A DNA stretch of 64,000 nt, from contig NZ_JACHZE010000008.1 of the NCBI RefSeq assembly GCF_014193285.1, positions 62,001 to 126,000 of the forward strand. The letters run 5' to 3'. Every line of letters begins with the position of its first letter. Position 1 is the stretch's first letter. The notes beneath the pieces were generated by a model. That model ran no database searches. It worked only from the letters and a program-made list of their open reading frames with translations, and was not told the origin of the DNA. Shown here piece by piece: positions 50,001-58,162 of this stretch. The stretch is from Atlantibacter sp. RC6. Lineage in GTDB: Bacteria > Pseudomonadota > Gammaproteobacteria > Enterobacterales > Enterobacteriaceae. Made by a program: the position numbers and the translations under genes.

Positions 50001-50760
50001 CCCAGGCGATGATGTAGCTGGAGTTGTACCAGTCGGCGGATTCCGGCACATCGGTCTGCTCGCCCCAGGTCATCGGCGACGCAGGCGGCAGGTCGCAGTA
50101 CCAGTCGTAAAAGCTCAGGCAGGTGCCGCCGATCAGCGACAGGTAGCGCGCGCCGGACGCGTAAGAAACCATCGACATCGCCGGAATTGGCGAGAAGCCT
50201 GCGATACGGTCCGGGCCATAGATTTTGGCGGTCCAGACGTTGGAGGCGGCAATCAGCTCATTCACTTCCTGCCAGGAAGAGCGCACAAACCCACCGCGAC
50301 CACGCGCCTGCTTGTAGCTTTTGGCTTTGTCGCTGTCGGACATGATCGATGCCCAGGCTTCCACCGGATCGCTGTGTTGCGCTTTGGCTTCGCGCCACAG
50401 TTTCATCAGGCGCTTACGCATCATCGGGTATTTCAGGCGGTTAGCGCTGTACAGATACCAGGAGTAACTCGCGCCGCGAGGGCAGCCGCGCGGTTCATGA
50501 TTCGGCATATCGGGACGGGTGCGCGGGTAGTCGGTCTGTTGGGTTTCCCAGGTCACCAGACCGTTTTTGACGTAAATCTTCCAGCTACATGAGCCGGTGC
50601 AGTTTACGCCGTGCGTGGAGCGTACGACTTTGTCATGCTGCCAGCGCTGGCGGTAACCGTCTTCCCAGTCCCGGTTGGTATCCAGAATCTGTCCGTGCCC
50701 ATCGGCAAAGGTGTCGCCCTTCTGCTTGAAGTAGCGAAACCGATCCAGAAATTTGCTCAT
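47014..50760 (-). CDS. narG: Respiratory nitrate reductase alpha subunit
   Basis: Cytoplasm-facing catalytic subunit with the bis-MGD molybdenum cofactor that reduces nitrate to nitrite. Length 1248 residues from ATG 50760 (MSKFLDRFRYFKQKGDTF), with AGGAG upstream; the open frame extends 36 codons further but without homology. The FS0 cluster motif is HGVNCTGSCSWK with a later CPRG, the His ligand being characteristic of NarG. No twin-arginine export signal, as expected. First gene of narGHJI. Confidence 0.97.
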   Translation of the reverse strand: MSKFLDRFRYFKQKGDTFADGHGQILDTNRDWEDGYRQRWQHDKVVRSTHGVNCTGSCSWKIYVKNGLVTWETQQTDYPRTRPDMPNHEPRGCPRGASYSWYLYSANRLKYPMMRKRLMKLWREAKAQHSDPVEAWASIMSDSDKAKSYKQARGRGGFVRSSWQEVNELIAASNVWTAKIYGPDRIAGFSPIPAMSMVSYASGARYLSLIGGTCLSFYDWYCDLPPASPMTWGEQTDVPESADWYNSSYIIAWGSNVPQTRTPDAHFFTEVRYKGTKTVAVTPDYAEIAKLCDQWLAPKQGTDSAMALAMGHVMLREFHLERPSQYFTDYVRRYTDMPMLVMLEQRDGFYAAGRMLRASDLVDGLGQQNNPEWKTVAIDNQNGEMIAPNGSIGYRWGEKGKWNLEQRDGTSGEESELRLSLLGSHDEIADVGFPYFGGAESEHFNSVQLDNVLMHKLPVKRVQLADGSSALVTTVYDLTLANYGLDRGLGDANCASSYDDVKAYSPAWAEAITGVSRSHIIRIAREFADNADKTHGRSMIIVGAGLNHWYHMDMNYRGLINMLIFCGCVGQSGGGWAHYVGQEKLRPQTGWQPLAFGLDWQRPARHMNSTSFFYNHSSQWRYETLGAQELLSPLADKSRYTGHLLDFNVRAERMGWLPSAPQLGTNPLRIKAAADAAGMNPVDYTVQALKSGEIHFAAEQPENGKNHPRNLFVWRSNLLGSSGKGHEYMLKYLLGTDHGIQGADLGQQGGVKPEEVEWQDNGLDGKLDLVVTLDFRLSSTCLYSDIVLPTATWYEKDDMNTSDMHPFIHPLSAAVDPAWESKSDWEIYKAIAKKFSELCVGHLGKETDVVTLPIQHDSAAELAQPLDVKDWKKGECDLIPGKTAPHIMVVERDYPATYERFTSIGPLMEKIGNGGKGIAWNTQSEMDLLRKLNYTKADGPAKGQPMLNTAIDAAEMILTLAPETNGHVAVKAWAALSEFTGRDHTHLATNKEEEKIRFRDIQAQPRKIISSPTWSGLEDEHVSYNAGYTNVHELIPWRTLSGRQQLYQDHPWMRDFGESLLVYRPPIDTRSVKAVMGSKSNGNPEKALNFLTPHQKWGIHSTYSDNLLMLTLSRGGPIVWMSEIDAKELGIADNDWIEVFNANGALTARAVVSQRVPQGMTMMYHAQERIVNLPGSEVTGQRGGIHNSVTRISPKPTHMIGGYAQLAYGFNYYGTVGSNRDEFVVVRKMKNIDWLDGEGCDQVQESVK

Positions 50761-50854
50761 CGGGGGGTTCTCCTGTAAGGAGCCTGTAGGCTCTTCTGCT
50801 AAATCGACATTGCAAGAATTTACGGCAAGGTTACTCCCCGGTTTTCGCGCGGAA

Positions 50855-50868
50855 TTGACTCCGATCAA
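50855..50868 (-). promoter_or_regulatory. FNR site of narG
   Basis: On the - strand TTGATCGGAGTCAA matches the FNR consensus in all but one base. Its centre is about 100 bases before the narG ATG, compatible with a -41.5 activator position and a start near 50820. Confidence 0.8.
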
Positions 50869-50953
50869 CCCCGTAACCCTTTGAAAAATGTCAAAACTAT
50901 GGGGATACCACCAAAGTGGCAGGGGAGTTTGTTTTTTAACTTGCTGTAAATGT

Positions 50954-51019
50954 TGGGTATTTTTGGTTAAGGGGGGTTTTTAGGGGGGATGATTCAGCGT
51001 AATGGGGTATTTGGGGGTA
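50954..51019 (-). promoter_or_regulatory. G-tract cluster with NarL-like heptamers upstream of narG
   Basis: The - strand carries TACCCAA (50953-50959), TACCCCA (51003-51009) and TACCCCC (51013-51019), each six of seven to the NarL consensus TACYYMT. The last lies about 195 bases before the presumed start, where E. coli narG has its distal NarL site. The + strand of the same stretch has G6, G6, G4, G5 and G5 tracts (50971-51031). Confidence 0.4.
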
Positions 51020-51078
51020 GAGGAAAGGGGGAGTGAAACTAAAGGGATTTTAATGTGACGGGGTTCAAAGGTGGGGAA

Positions 51079-51171
51079 GGGTTCCGTTCGCTTTGTCCGG
51101 TGGAAGGGTTCCGTTCGGGGTGTTCAGTGGAATTGTTCCGTTCGCTTTGTCCGGTGGAATGGTTCCGTTCG
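51079..51171 (+). repeat. 27-bp tandem repeats (3.4 copies)
   Basis: Units at 51079-51105, 51106-51132 and 51133-51159 plus a partial unit at 51160-51171. Each begins xxGTTCCGTTCG and ends GTGGAA; units 1 and 3 also share CTTTGTCCG in the middle. Translated on the - strand the period gives nine residues (NGTIPPDKA-like), but no convincing gene contains it. Confidence 0.85.
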
Positions 51172-51423
51172 CCAGGCGTTTGTGGTTCAACGTGACTCCG
51201 TTGCACGCGAACGGGCAAAGGGGGATTCCGCATCCCCCTTTGCAATCCCCGCTCCCGGCCAGCAAAATCGCCGCTGCGCGGTTCCCTCGGCTCCATCTCC
51301 TCGCTTCAGGTCGGTCGGGATACGGCATCCTGCCTTTCCCGACCTCAGCCCCGCATCCCTGCGGGGCTGACCTGGCTCGTCAATTGCGCCTCGGCGATTT
51401 TGATGCCGGACTCAACACCCCTA
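51133..51423 (+). other. Structured element, left copy
   Basis: A GC-rich block with three stem-loops in order: H1, a perfect 12-bp stem (51215-51226 with 51232-51243); H2, GGCA-TCC-TGCC inside a longer helix (51309-51344); H3, an 11-bp stem (51345-51355 with 51360-51370) with loop TCCC. It ends CCTCGGCGATTTTGATG and is followed by a weak hairpin and long T tracts (51431-51443). The same order recurs, diverged, on the other strand at 51535-51834. I do not know this element. Confidence 0.7.
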
Positions 51424-51534
51424 ACTTTAAGTTTTTTATTTTTTACTGAGCAGCCTTTGTCGCTGCGAGTTTTATTTTAAAAACTGTTAGCAACACATTG
51501 GTTGCAATGAAAACCTGAACGTATCGCGGGGGTT
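51424..51534. other. AT-rich centre between the inverted elements
   Basis: T-rich on the + strand (ACTTTAAGTTTTTTATTTTT at 51423-51442), then GTTAGCAACACATTGGTTGC, which can fold a small GCAAC/GTTGC hairpin. No gene seen. Confidence 0.5.
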
Positions 51535-51834
51535 TTCACTCCCCATCGAAATCGCCGAAGCGTTCGCGGGAGGCCGGGGCTGGCGGCATGGATGCCGCCA
51601 GAGGGTGCGAGCTACAGGATGTAGCATCGCGCCCGACCCGAAGCCGGACGCGATAAGCTGAGGGCACCGCGAAGCGGCGATTTCGCTCGGGGGAGCCGGG
51701 GTCGCCAGGGGGGCGGCGGCGAGCCCCCCTGGCACGTTCGCGTACACTGGCGCCAGAGACTGACTCGAGAGCCCAGGCGAACGGAACAATTCCACCTAAC
51801 AGAACAATTTCCACGAACAGAACAATCCCCCCGC
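51535..51834 (-). other. Structured element, right copy (inverted)
   Basis: Read on the - strand it repeats the left copy: GTTCCGTTCGCC, GCGAACG, H1 (11-bp stem, 51704-51714 with 51723-51733), AAATCGCCGCT, GGTCGG, H2 (GCTACA-TCC-TGTAGC, 51610-51624), H3 (10-bp stem, 51580-51589 with 51592-51601) and CTTCGGCGATTTCGATG. Stems differ in sequence from the left copy but keep pairing. The outer end has short GTTCTGTT repeats of about 18-19 bp. It starts just beyond the narK terminator. Confidence 0.7.
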
Positions 51835-51846
51835 CCCCAGCGGCAC

Positions 51847-51872
51847 AAAAAAAAGCGCGGACCAAGCCGCGC
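51847..51872 (-). terminator. narK terminator
   Basis: A 6-bp GC stem (GCGCGG at 51855-51860, CCGCGC at 51867-51872), followed on the - strand by eight T. It lies about 30 bases past the narK stop, so narK should not read through into narG. Confidence 0.85.
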
Positions 51873-51904
51873 AAAGGATAACACAACCATTTAACCCGCT
51901 ATTT

Positions 51905-53293
51905 TCAGGCAGCTTTTCGGCCATACACCAGCCACGTCACCACCACACAAACAATATAAAACACCAGAAACACTTTCATGGCTTCCGCCGGGGAGCCGGT
52001 CAGCTCCAGCGAGGTGCCGAACGCTTTCGGGATAAAGAACCCGCCAATCGCGCCAATCGCTGAGATAAAGCCCAGCGCCGCCGCTGTGTCGGTCGCCGAT
52101 TCGCGCATCGCCTGCTCTTCGCTGCCGCCCGCCGCTTTCACGCGGTCCATGGTCAGCTTGCGGAAAATCACCGAAATCATCTGGAAAGTGGAGCCACTGC
52201 CCAGACCGGCGGTTAAAAACAGCATCAGGAAAATGGCGAAGAAGGCGATAAAGCTACCGCCCTGACCCGCCGTCGGCAAAGTGGTAAACAGCAGGGCGCT
52301 GAAGATCGCCATCAGGATAAAATTCACCAGCGTCACCCGAATACCGCCGAGCTTATCGGACAGCGCCCCGCCCGCCGAACGCGCCAGCGCGCCAATCAGC
52401 GGCCCAAAGAAGGCGAAGTGCAGAATATTCACCTGCGGGAACTGGGTTTTAGTCAGCATCGCAAACCCGGCGGAGAAACCGATAAACGAGCCGAAAGTGG
52501 CCAGATACAGGAAGCTCATGATCCACAGGTGCGCGCGCTTGAGCACCGGCAACTGGGCGCGCAGCGACGCTTTCGACGTGGCCAGATCGTTCATGCCAAA
52601 CCAGGCGGCAATCGTGAAAATCGCCAGCAGCGGCACCCAAATCCAGGCGGCGTTTTCCAGATACAACGTCGAGCCGTCCGGCTGAACCACACCACTGCCG
52701 CCAAAAAAGGCAAAAATCGACAGCGAAATCGCCAGCGGGGCCAGCAACTGCATCACGCTGACGCCAAGGTTGCCAAAACCGCCGTTAATGCCCAGCGCGC
52801 CGCCCTGCTTCTGCTTGGGAAAGAAAAAGCTGATGTTCGCCATACTGGAGGCAAAGTTAGCGCCGGCGAAACCGCACAGCAGAGAAATAATGATAAACGT
52901 GCTGAACGGCGTGGCGCTGTCCTGCACCGCAAACCCTAACCACAGACAGGGGATAATCAGAATACCAGTGCTGAGCGCGGTCCAGCGCCGTCCGCCGAAC
53001 AGCGGCACCATAAACGCGTAAGGCACCCGCAGCAGCGCCCCGGAAACCGACGGCAGTGCGGTCAGCATAAACAGCTGATCGGTCGAGAAATTAAAACCCA
53101 CTTTGTTCAGATTGACCGCCACAGCGCTAAAAATCATCCAGACGCAAAACGCCAGCAGCAGGCAGGGAACAGAAATCCACAAATTACGACGCGCGATATG
53201 CTGGCCATGCTGTTGCCAGAAGGCGGCATCTTCAGGACGCCAGTCGGTAATTAGCGGACCTGATGTCGAAGCCGGAACGGAGGATTGGCTCAT
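51905..53293 (-). CDS. narK: Nitrate/nitrite antiporter NarK
   Basis: Major-facilitator transporter that exchanges nitrate and nitrite across the inner membrane. The 462-residue protein has twelve predicted helices and the nitrate signatures GFAGANFASSMANISFFFP and GINGGFGNLGVSVMQ. Length equals the E. coli NarK/NarU type; being next to narXL and narG argues for narK. A separate FNR site and NarL heptamers precede it. Confidence 0.95.
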   Translation of the reverse strand: MSQSSVPASTSGPLITDWRPEDAAFWQQHGQHIARRNLWISVPCLLLAFCVWMIFSAVAVNLNKVGFNFSTDQLFMLTALPSVSGALLRVPYAFMVPLFGGRRWTALSTGILIIPCLWLGFAVQDSATPFSTFIIISLLCGFAGANFASSMANISFFFPKQKQGGALGINGGFGNLGVSVMQLLAPLAISLSIFAFFGGSGVVQPDGSTLYLENAAWIWVPLLAIFTIAAWFGMNDLATSKASLRAQLPVLKRAHLWIMSFLYLATFGSFIGFSAGFAMLTKTQFPQVNILHFAFFGPLIGALARSAGGALSDKLGGIRVTLVNFILMAIFSALLFTTLPTAGQGGSFIAFFAIFLMLFLTAGLGSGSTFQMISVIFRKLTMDRVKAAGGSEEQAMRESATDTAAALGFISAIGAIGGFFIPKAFGTSLELTGSPAEAMKVFLVFYIVCVVVTWLVYGRKAA

Positions 53294-53352
53294 AGAAACC
53301 TCAGAAACGTGAAATAACTGTCGCCACCTTAGGCGTTCGCGTTACGCGTAAG

Positions 53353-53366
53353 TTGATGTAAATCAA
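53353..53366 (-). promoter_or_regulatory. FNR site of narK
   Basis: TTGATGTAAATCAA is a perfect FNR consensus, centred about 66 bases before the narK ATG, compatible with a -41.5 activating position. Confidence 0.88.
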
Positions 53367-53508
53367 TGGATAAGCGGACGGTTTGGCGCGTCAAAATCCC
53401 CTGTTATCCTTAGGGAGTAGCAGGGATGACTAAAAAAACTGTGGTTTTTCACTCCAGTGCGCCGGGTAAATCGGTCCGGCTTTCGAAAGCCCTACCCACC
53501 GGCAATAA

Positions 53509-53535
53509 AGGAGTACCCCCTTATTGGTATGGGTA
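53509..53535. promoter_or_regulatory. NarL heptamers in the narK-narX region
   Basis: Two exact heptamers on the - strand, TACTCCT (53509-53515) and TACCCAT (53529-53535), lie in the 319-base divergent region between narK and narX, with several near matches around them. They probably mediate nitrate induction of narK; no gene is seen in the rest of the gap. Confidence 0.65.
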
Positions 53536-53612
53536 TACTCCATACTATGTTTGAGAATAACGGCTTACTTACCTTGCCTCTGTTTGTGCGACCCGTCAGG
53601 AAACTGAACGCC

Positions 53613-55409
53613 ATGATAAAACGCCTGTGCGCCCCGCTTACCCTCGCCAACCAGCTTGCGCTGGTGGTATTGATGCTTGCCCTGTTGGGATTAGCGGGCA
53701 TGGCGGTATCGGCCTGGCTGATTCAGGGGATCCAGGGCAGCGCGCATGCCATCAACAAGGCCGGCTCGCTGCGTATGCAGAGCTATCGCCTGCTGGCCGC
53801 GGTGCCGCTGAACAGCGATGACAACGCCCTGATGCGGGAAATGGAGCAGACCGCCTGGGACCCGGAGCTGCGCCAGATCGCCCAGCGCGACGGTGAAGTT
53901 CAACGCCTCGACGCCCTGCACGGCTACTGGCGCGACCAGCTGGCGCCGGCACTGCTGGATGCCAGTACCAGCGACGAGGTGAAACCCGCCGTGGCGCAGT
54001 TCGTCAGCCAGATAGACGCGCTGGTCAGCGGATTTGACCGCACCACCGAACAACGCATCAGCCGGGTGATTATGGTGCACTGGACCATGGCGATCCTCAC
54101 CACCCTGCTGCTGCTGCTGGCGGTGATCTGGCTGCGCAAGCGGCTACTGCGCCCGTGGCGGCAGCTGATGGTGATGGCGACGGCAATCGGCCAGCGCAAC
54201 TTTTCCCATCGTGTGGCGGCGAGCGGTCGCGATGAAATGGCGACCCTCGGCCGCGCGCTGAACAGCATGAGTGACGAACTGGCGGAAAGCTACGCCGGGC
54301 TGGAAGCGCGGGTCAAAGAGAAAACCGCCGGGCTGGAGTACAAAAATCAGATCCTCACCTTCTTATGGAACGCGGGCCGCCGGATGCACAGCCCGCTGCC
54401 GCTGTGCGAACGCTTAGCCCCGGTGCTGGCGCGCCTGCAACAGTTGACTCCGCTGCGCGATATTGAGCTGCGCATCTACGAAACCGGCGATGACGACAAT
54501 TATCAGGAGTTTGCCTGGCAGCCGGACCAACGCTGCGATGAAAAAGGCTGCACTTTGTGCCCGCGCGAACGCGTCAAAGGCGAGCTCAGCGACGCCACCC
54601 TGCAATGGCGTCTGGCGGATGGCCTGACCCGCTACGGCCTGCTGTTGGCGCGGCTGCCAGAAAATTCGCCGCTCAATCAGGACCAGCAGCACCTTATCGA
54701 CACCCTGGTGGAACAAATCACCTCATCGCTGGCGCTGGAGCGCCAGCAGGATCGCCAGCAGCAGTTGATCGTGATGGAAGAGCGCGCCGCCATCGCTCGG
54801 GAGCTGCATGACTCCATCGCCCAGTCCCTGTCATGTATGAAGATGCAGGTCAGTTGCCTGCAAATGCAGGGCGACAACCTGCCGGAGCAGAGCCAGTCGC
54901 TGTTGGCGCAAATCCGCAACGAGCTGAACAGCTCCTGGCGGCAATTGCGCGAGCTGCTCACCACCTTCCGCCTGCAACTGACCGAGCCGGGGCTGCGCCC
55001 GGCGCTGGAAGCCAGTTGCCAGGAATTCAGCGCCCGGCTGGGCTTCCCGGTGGCGCTGAACTATCATTTACCGCCGCGTCGGGTCCCGGCCCATCAGGCC
55101 ATTCACCTGGTCCAGATCGCCCGTGAAGCCTTGAGCAACGCGCACAAGCACGCGGGCGCGAGCGAAATTAGCGTTACCGTCACCCTGAACGATAATCAGG
55201 TCAGGCTGGTCATTGCCGATAACGGCTGCGGCGTGCCGGAACACGCCGAACGTACTAACCACTATGGTTTAATTATTATGCGTGACCGCGCCCAAAGCCT
55301 GCGCGGTGACTGTCAGGTCCGGCGGCGGGAAACCGGAGGCACCGAAGTAGTGGTGACCTTTATCCCCGATACGCCCCAATTATCTGCCCGAGGAGAAGTC
55401 CATGAGTAA
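53613..55409 (+). CDS. narX: Nitrate/nitrite sensor histidine kinase NarX
   Basis: Membrane sensor that phosphorylates NarL (and NarP) when nitrate is present. Two membrane helices (about 14-37 and 152-174) flank the periplasmic sensor with its P-box [16 protein letters not shown] (47-62). A HAMP linker, a central cysteine region (C308, C313, C316) and a HisKA_3 transmitter with His399 in [11 protein letters not shown] follow, then the ATPase box DNGCGV. Start ATG 53613 gives 598 residues, exactly as E. coli; the open frame begins 52 codons earlier without homology. It overlaps narL by 8 bases. Confidence 0.96.
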   Translation: MIKRLCAPLTLANQLALVVLMLALLGLAGMAVSAWLIQGIQGSAHAINKAGSLRMQSYRLLAAVPLNSDDNALMREMEQTAWDPELRQIAQRDGEVQRLDALHGYWRDQLAPALLDASTSDEVKPAVAQFVSQIDALVSGFDRTTEQRISRVIMVHWTMAILTTLLLLLAVIWLRKRLLRPWRQLMVMATAIGQRNFSHRVAASGRDEMATLGRALNSMSDELAESYAGLEARVKEKTAGLEYKNQILTFLWNAGRRMHSPLPLCERLAPVLARLQQLTPLRDIELRIYETGDDDNYQEFAWQPDQRCDEKGCTLCPRERVKGELSDATLQWRLADGLTRYGLLLARLPENSPLNQDQQHLIDTLVEQITSSLALERQQDRQQQLIVMEERAAIARELHDSIAQSLSCMKMQVSCLQMQGDNLPEQSQSLLAQIRNELNSSWRQLRELLTTFRLQLTEPGLRPALEASCQEFSARLGFPVALNYHLPPRRVPAHQAIHLVQIAREALSNAHKHAGASEISVTVTLNDNQVRLVIADNGCGVPEHAERTNHYGLIIMRDRAQSLRGDCQVRRRETGGTEVVVTFIPDTPQLSARGEVHE

Positions 55410-56052
55410 TCAGGAACCGGCAACGATTCTGTTAATTGACGATCATCCGATGCTACGTACCGGCGTAAAACAGCTGATCAGCATGGCGACGGACATCACC
55501 GTCGTCGGCGAAGCCGGGAGCGGCGAGCAGGGTATCGAAATGGCGGAATCTCTCGATCCCGATCTGATTCTGCTCGATCTCAATATGCCCGGTATGAACG
55601 GTCTGGAAACCCTCGATCGCCTGCGTGAAAAAGCGCTCTCTGGCCGGGTGGTGGTGTTTAGCGTTTCCAACCATGAAGAGGACGTGGTGACGGCGCTCAA
55701 GCGCGGCGCGGACGGTTATCTGCTCAAAGATATGGAGCCTGAGGAACTGCTCAAAGCGCTGCACCAGGCCGCCGCCGGGGAAATGGTGTTAAGCGAAGCC
55801 CTCACCCCAGTGCTGGCCGCCAGCCTACGCGCCAATCGCGCCACGTCCGATCGCGACGTTACCCAGTTGACCCCGCGCGAGCGCGATATCCTCAAACATA
55901 TCGCCCAGGGCCTGCCGAATAAAATGATCGCCCGCCGGCTCGATATCACTGAAAGCACCGTGAAAGTGCATGTGAAGCACCTGCTGAAGAAAATGAAGCT
56001 CAAATCCCGCGTCGAAGCGGCGGTGTGGGTGCATCAGGAACGTATTTTCTGA
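55402..56052 (+). CDS. narL: Nitrate response regulator NarL
   Basis: Activates nar genes and represses other anaerobic genes on nitrate. 216 residues: receiver domain with phosphoacceptor Asp59 ([13 protein letters not shown]), linker, and a LuxR-type helix-turn-helix (about 150-210, [15 protein letters not shown]). It overlaps narX by 8 bases, so the pair is co-translated. Its stop directly abuts the convergent ychO stop. Confidence 0.97.
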   Translation: MSNQEPATILLIDDHPMLRTGVKQLISMATDITVVGEAGSGEQGIEMAESLDPDLILLDLNMPGMNGLETLDRLREKALSGRVVVFSVSNHEEDVVTALKRGADGYLLKDMEPEELLKALHQAAAGEMVLSEALTPVLAASLRANRATSDRDVTQLTPRERDILKHIAQGLPNKMIARRLDITESTVKVHVKHLLKKMKLKSRVEAAVWVHQERIF

Positions 56053-57456
56053 TTACTCGTCCGGCAGCAGCGGGTACGCGCGACTGTCGTCATTGAGCGC
56101 CACCGGCGGCGAGAGTTGCAGAGTAATCAGGTTCGAGGTGACGCGCTGCCCTTTGTTGTCCTCCACCATAACCGCCAGCTGCCAGCGGTTTTCGGCGTCG
56201 GGTTGGCTGTTCCAGGCGGGCATTATAATCGTCCAGCCGTCGATGCTGTTTTCATCAGGCGGCGCGGTCAGGCTCAGCGCCTGAGTGTCGCCCTGCCAGG
56301 TTAGCCGTTTGATACCGTGCACGCTGCGCACCTGGAGTTTTAACGCCACGGTTTCGCCGGGGCTGACGGTCCAGGGCGGCGTCGCCAGATACACCGACAG
56401 GGTTTTTCGCTGGCGGTATTCCACTACCGGTAGCGTATTGCGCACTGCGCCATCGTAGCGGCTGCCGCGCAGCGAGGTGGCATTGGCGACTTCGCTGGCG
56501 GACAACTGTTTGCTGAGCGGCACCCCGAAGCGGTAATTGAGTTTCAGGCCAAGGTTATTCTGGCTCACCCCGCTCTCTCCCTGCTTGTGCTGGGCGTCGA
56601 TAGTCACCAGCGGCACCGGCGTATAGCTCACCCCCACATTCACCGCCAGCGGATCGTGATAGCCGGTGCCGTTATCAAACAGATCCACCCGATCGCCAAA
56701 GTAGCGTTCAAAACTGACGCGGGTATTGATGTGCCGGTAAAACGGCAATCTCGCCTGGGCGGTAAGATCGTAACCCTGGGCGAAGCGCTGGGCCTGCACC
56801 GCGCTGCTGTCGCGCCAGCTACCGAGCGGCTGATAGTAATTGGCGGAAAAGCGCAGATTCTCGCCCCAGGCTTCCGCGCCTAAACTGGCGCGCTGTAAAT
56901 GGTCGTCAAAGCGGGTGTCGTAGAAGGTGTTATAACCCAGTAACCAGTCGCCGGTGCGCCAGCGCTGGCCAAGGCCCGCATTGCCGGTGAGCCCTTCGCT
57001 CTGTTGCGTTAATCCCAGCTGGCTCCAGGTCAGCCCGGCGTCGCGGTCGATAAGCGGCGTAAACAGCGAACCGCGCGTGCCGGTGAACTCCCCCTGGTCG
57101 TTGACCTGTAAATCCACTTCCGCCTGCCCCCACGGCGAAAGCAGCGATTGCGCCTCGCGCGCCACCCGTTCGCTAATGGCTTCCCGGAACTGGTCAAAGG
57201 CGTAAGCGCGCGCCTGTTCGCTGATCCCCAGCCCGTTATCAGTCTGGCTGGCCTCGCCGAAGGATTTCGCCAGCTCGGCGAGATGTTTCTCGCTGCTGTT
57301 GCCGGTGGGCGTCATGCCGAGATCCGGCAGATTATCCTGATTATTATCGAACGGATTAGCGGCTTGCTGGGTATAGCGGCCCTGAACGGCCTGCGCGCCT
57401 CCGGTAACCAGGAAGCTGAAAAGCAGAGGGGTGAAGAGTGATTTATACAACGCCAT
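56053..57456 (-). CDS. ychO: Invasin-domain outer membrane protein YchO
   Basis: A 467-residue member of the intimin/invasin-like family that E. coli calls YchO (YchP). A signal peptide (MALYKSLFTPLLFSFLVTGG, ending AQA) precedes an inverse-autotransporter beta-domain (about 70-320) with repeated barrel strands such as RWRTGDWLLGYNTFYDTRFD, and a short Ig-like C-terminal part (about 360-467). The usual long passenger is absent. Start ATG 57456 preferred because it begins the signal peptide. Confidence 0.9.
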   Translation of the reverse strand: MALYKSLFTPLLFSFLVTGGAQAVQGRYTQQAANPFDNNQDNLPDLGMTPTGNSSEKHLAELAKSFGEASQTDNGLGISEQARAYAFDQFREAISERVAREAQSLLSPWGQAEVDLQVNDQGEFTGTRGSLFTPLIDRDAGLTWSQLGLTQQSEGLTGNAGLGQRWRTGDWLLGYNTFYDTRFDDHLQRASLGAEAWGENLRFSANYYQPLGSWRDSSAVQAQRFAQGYDLTAQARLPFYRHINTRVSFERYFGDRVDLFDNGTGYHDPLAVNVGVSYTPVPLVTIDAQHKQGESGVSQNNLGLKLNYRFGVPLSKQLSASEVANATSLRGSRYDGAVRNTLPVVEYRQRKTLSVYLATPPWTVSPGETVALKLQVRSVHGIKRLTWQGDTQALSLTAPPDENSIDGWTIIMPAWNSQPDAENRWQLAVMVEDNKGQRVTSNLITLQLSPPVALNDDSRAYPLLPDE

Positions 57457-57610
57457 CGGGTAATGATAGCCAGGCTTTGCGCCTGGCTGAACCACCAATC
57501 GGTTAACCCTGGCATTTTTGGGCGCAGCGGGGGTCATTTCCAGATTTTCCTCAAACGCTTTCCCCGCGCCTGCGCTACGCTTAATGCATCTTCCCGTGTG
57601 AGATCCCCCG

Positions 57611-58162
57611 ATGAAAAAGTCACTGTTTTCAGCATTCTGTTTGCTGTCAGGGTTAGCAATGCCCGTCGCTTATGCCGACAGTCTGTTTATCCTCCAGTCG
57701 CCGGATTTCGCCGATAACGCGCTGATGCAAAAAAAATTCGCCGGCAACGCCAAAGACAACCCCAACTGCACCGGTGAAAACGCCTCTCCGGCGCTGGTCT
57801 GGAGCCATGCGCCCACCGACACCAAAAGCTATGCGCTGATAATGCATGACCCCGAGGGCGCAAAAGGCCTGGGCGTTACTCATCTGGTGGCCTATAACAT
57901 TCCCTCTTCCACTACCGGCTTTGCCGCCAATGCGCTGGTAAAAGAGGAAGGCTTTACCGGCGGGAAAAACAGCCCCGGCACCACCACCTGGTACGGCCCC
58001 TGCCCGCCGCCCGGCACCGGGGCGCACCACTACACCTTTACCTTGATCGCCACCGATCTTGATCCGAATCTCAAAGCGGGTATGACCAAAGACGAACTGC
58101 TGGCCGCGCTGAAAGGCCATGCGCTGGCCGCCACCGGATTAGTGGGCCGCTTTGGTCAGTGA
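57611..58162 (+). CDS. Secreted PEBP-family protein (YbhB/YbcL type)
   Basis: A 183-residue protein with signal peptide (MKKSLFSAFCLLSGLAMPVA, cleavage near AYA-DS) and the phosphatidylethanolamine-binding/Raf-kinase-inhibitor fold: NCTGENASPALVWSHAP, LIMHDPEGAKG and GPCPPPGTGAHHYTFTL are family motifs. E. coli YbcL/YbhB are relatives; biological role unclear. Its last 24 bases overlap the end of the convergent nasA. Confidence 0.88.
   Translation: MKKSLFSAFCLLSGLAMPVAYADSLFILQSPDFADNALMQKKFAGNAKDNPNCTGENASPALVWSHAPTDTKSYALIMHDPEGAKGLGVTHLVAYNIPSSTTGFAANALVKEEGFTGGKNSPGTTTWYGPCPPPGTGAHHYTFTLIATDLDPNLKAGMTKDELLAALKGHALAATGLVGRFGQ

Noticed and set aside
51079-51171. CRISPR array
   Set aside because: The 27-bp units are directly adjacent with no spacers and no cas genes are nearby.
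51065-51886. Several 85-118 codon frames in the narG-narK gap, including a nine-residue repeat protein
   Set aside because: No good start or ribosome sites, low-complexity composition, and frame is not conserved between the two element copies; the 27-bp repeat alone explains the periodic peptide.
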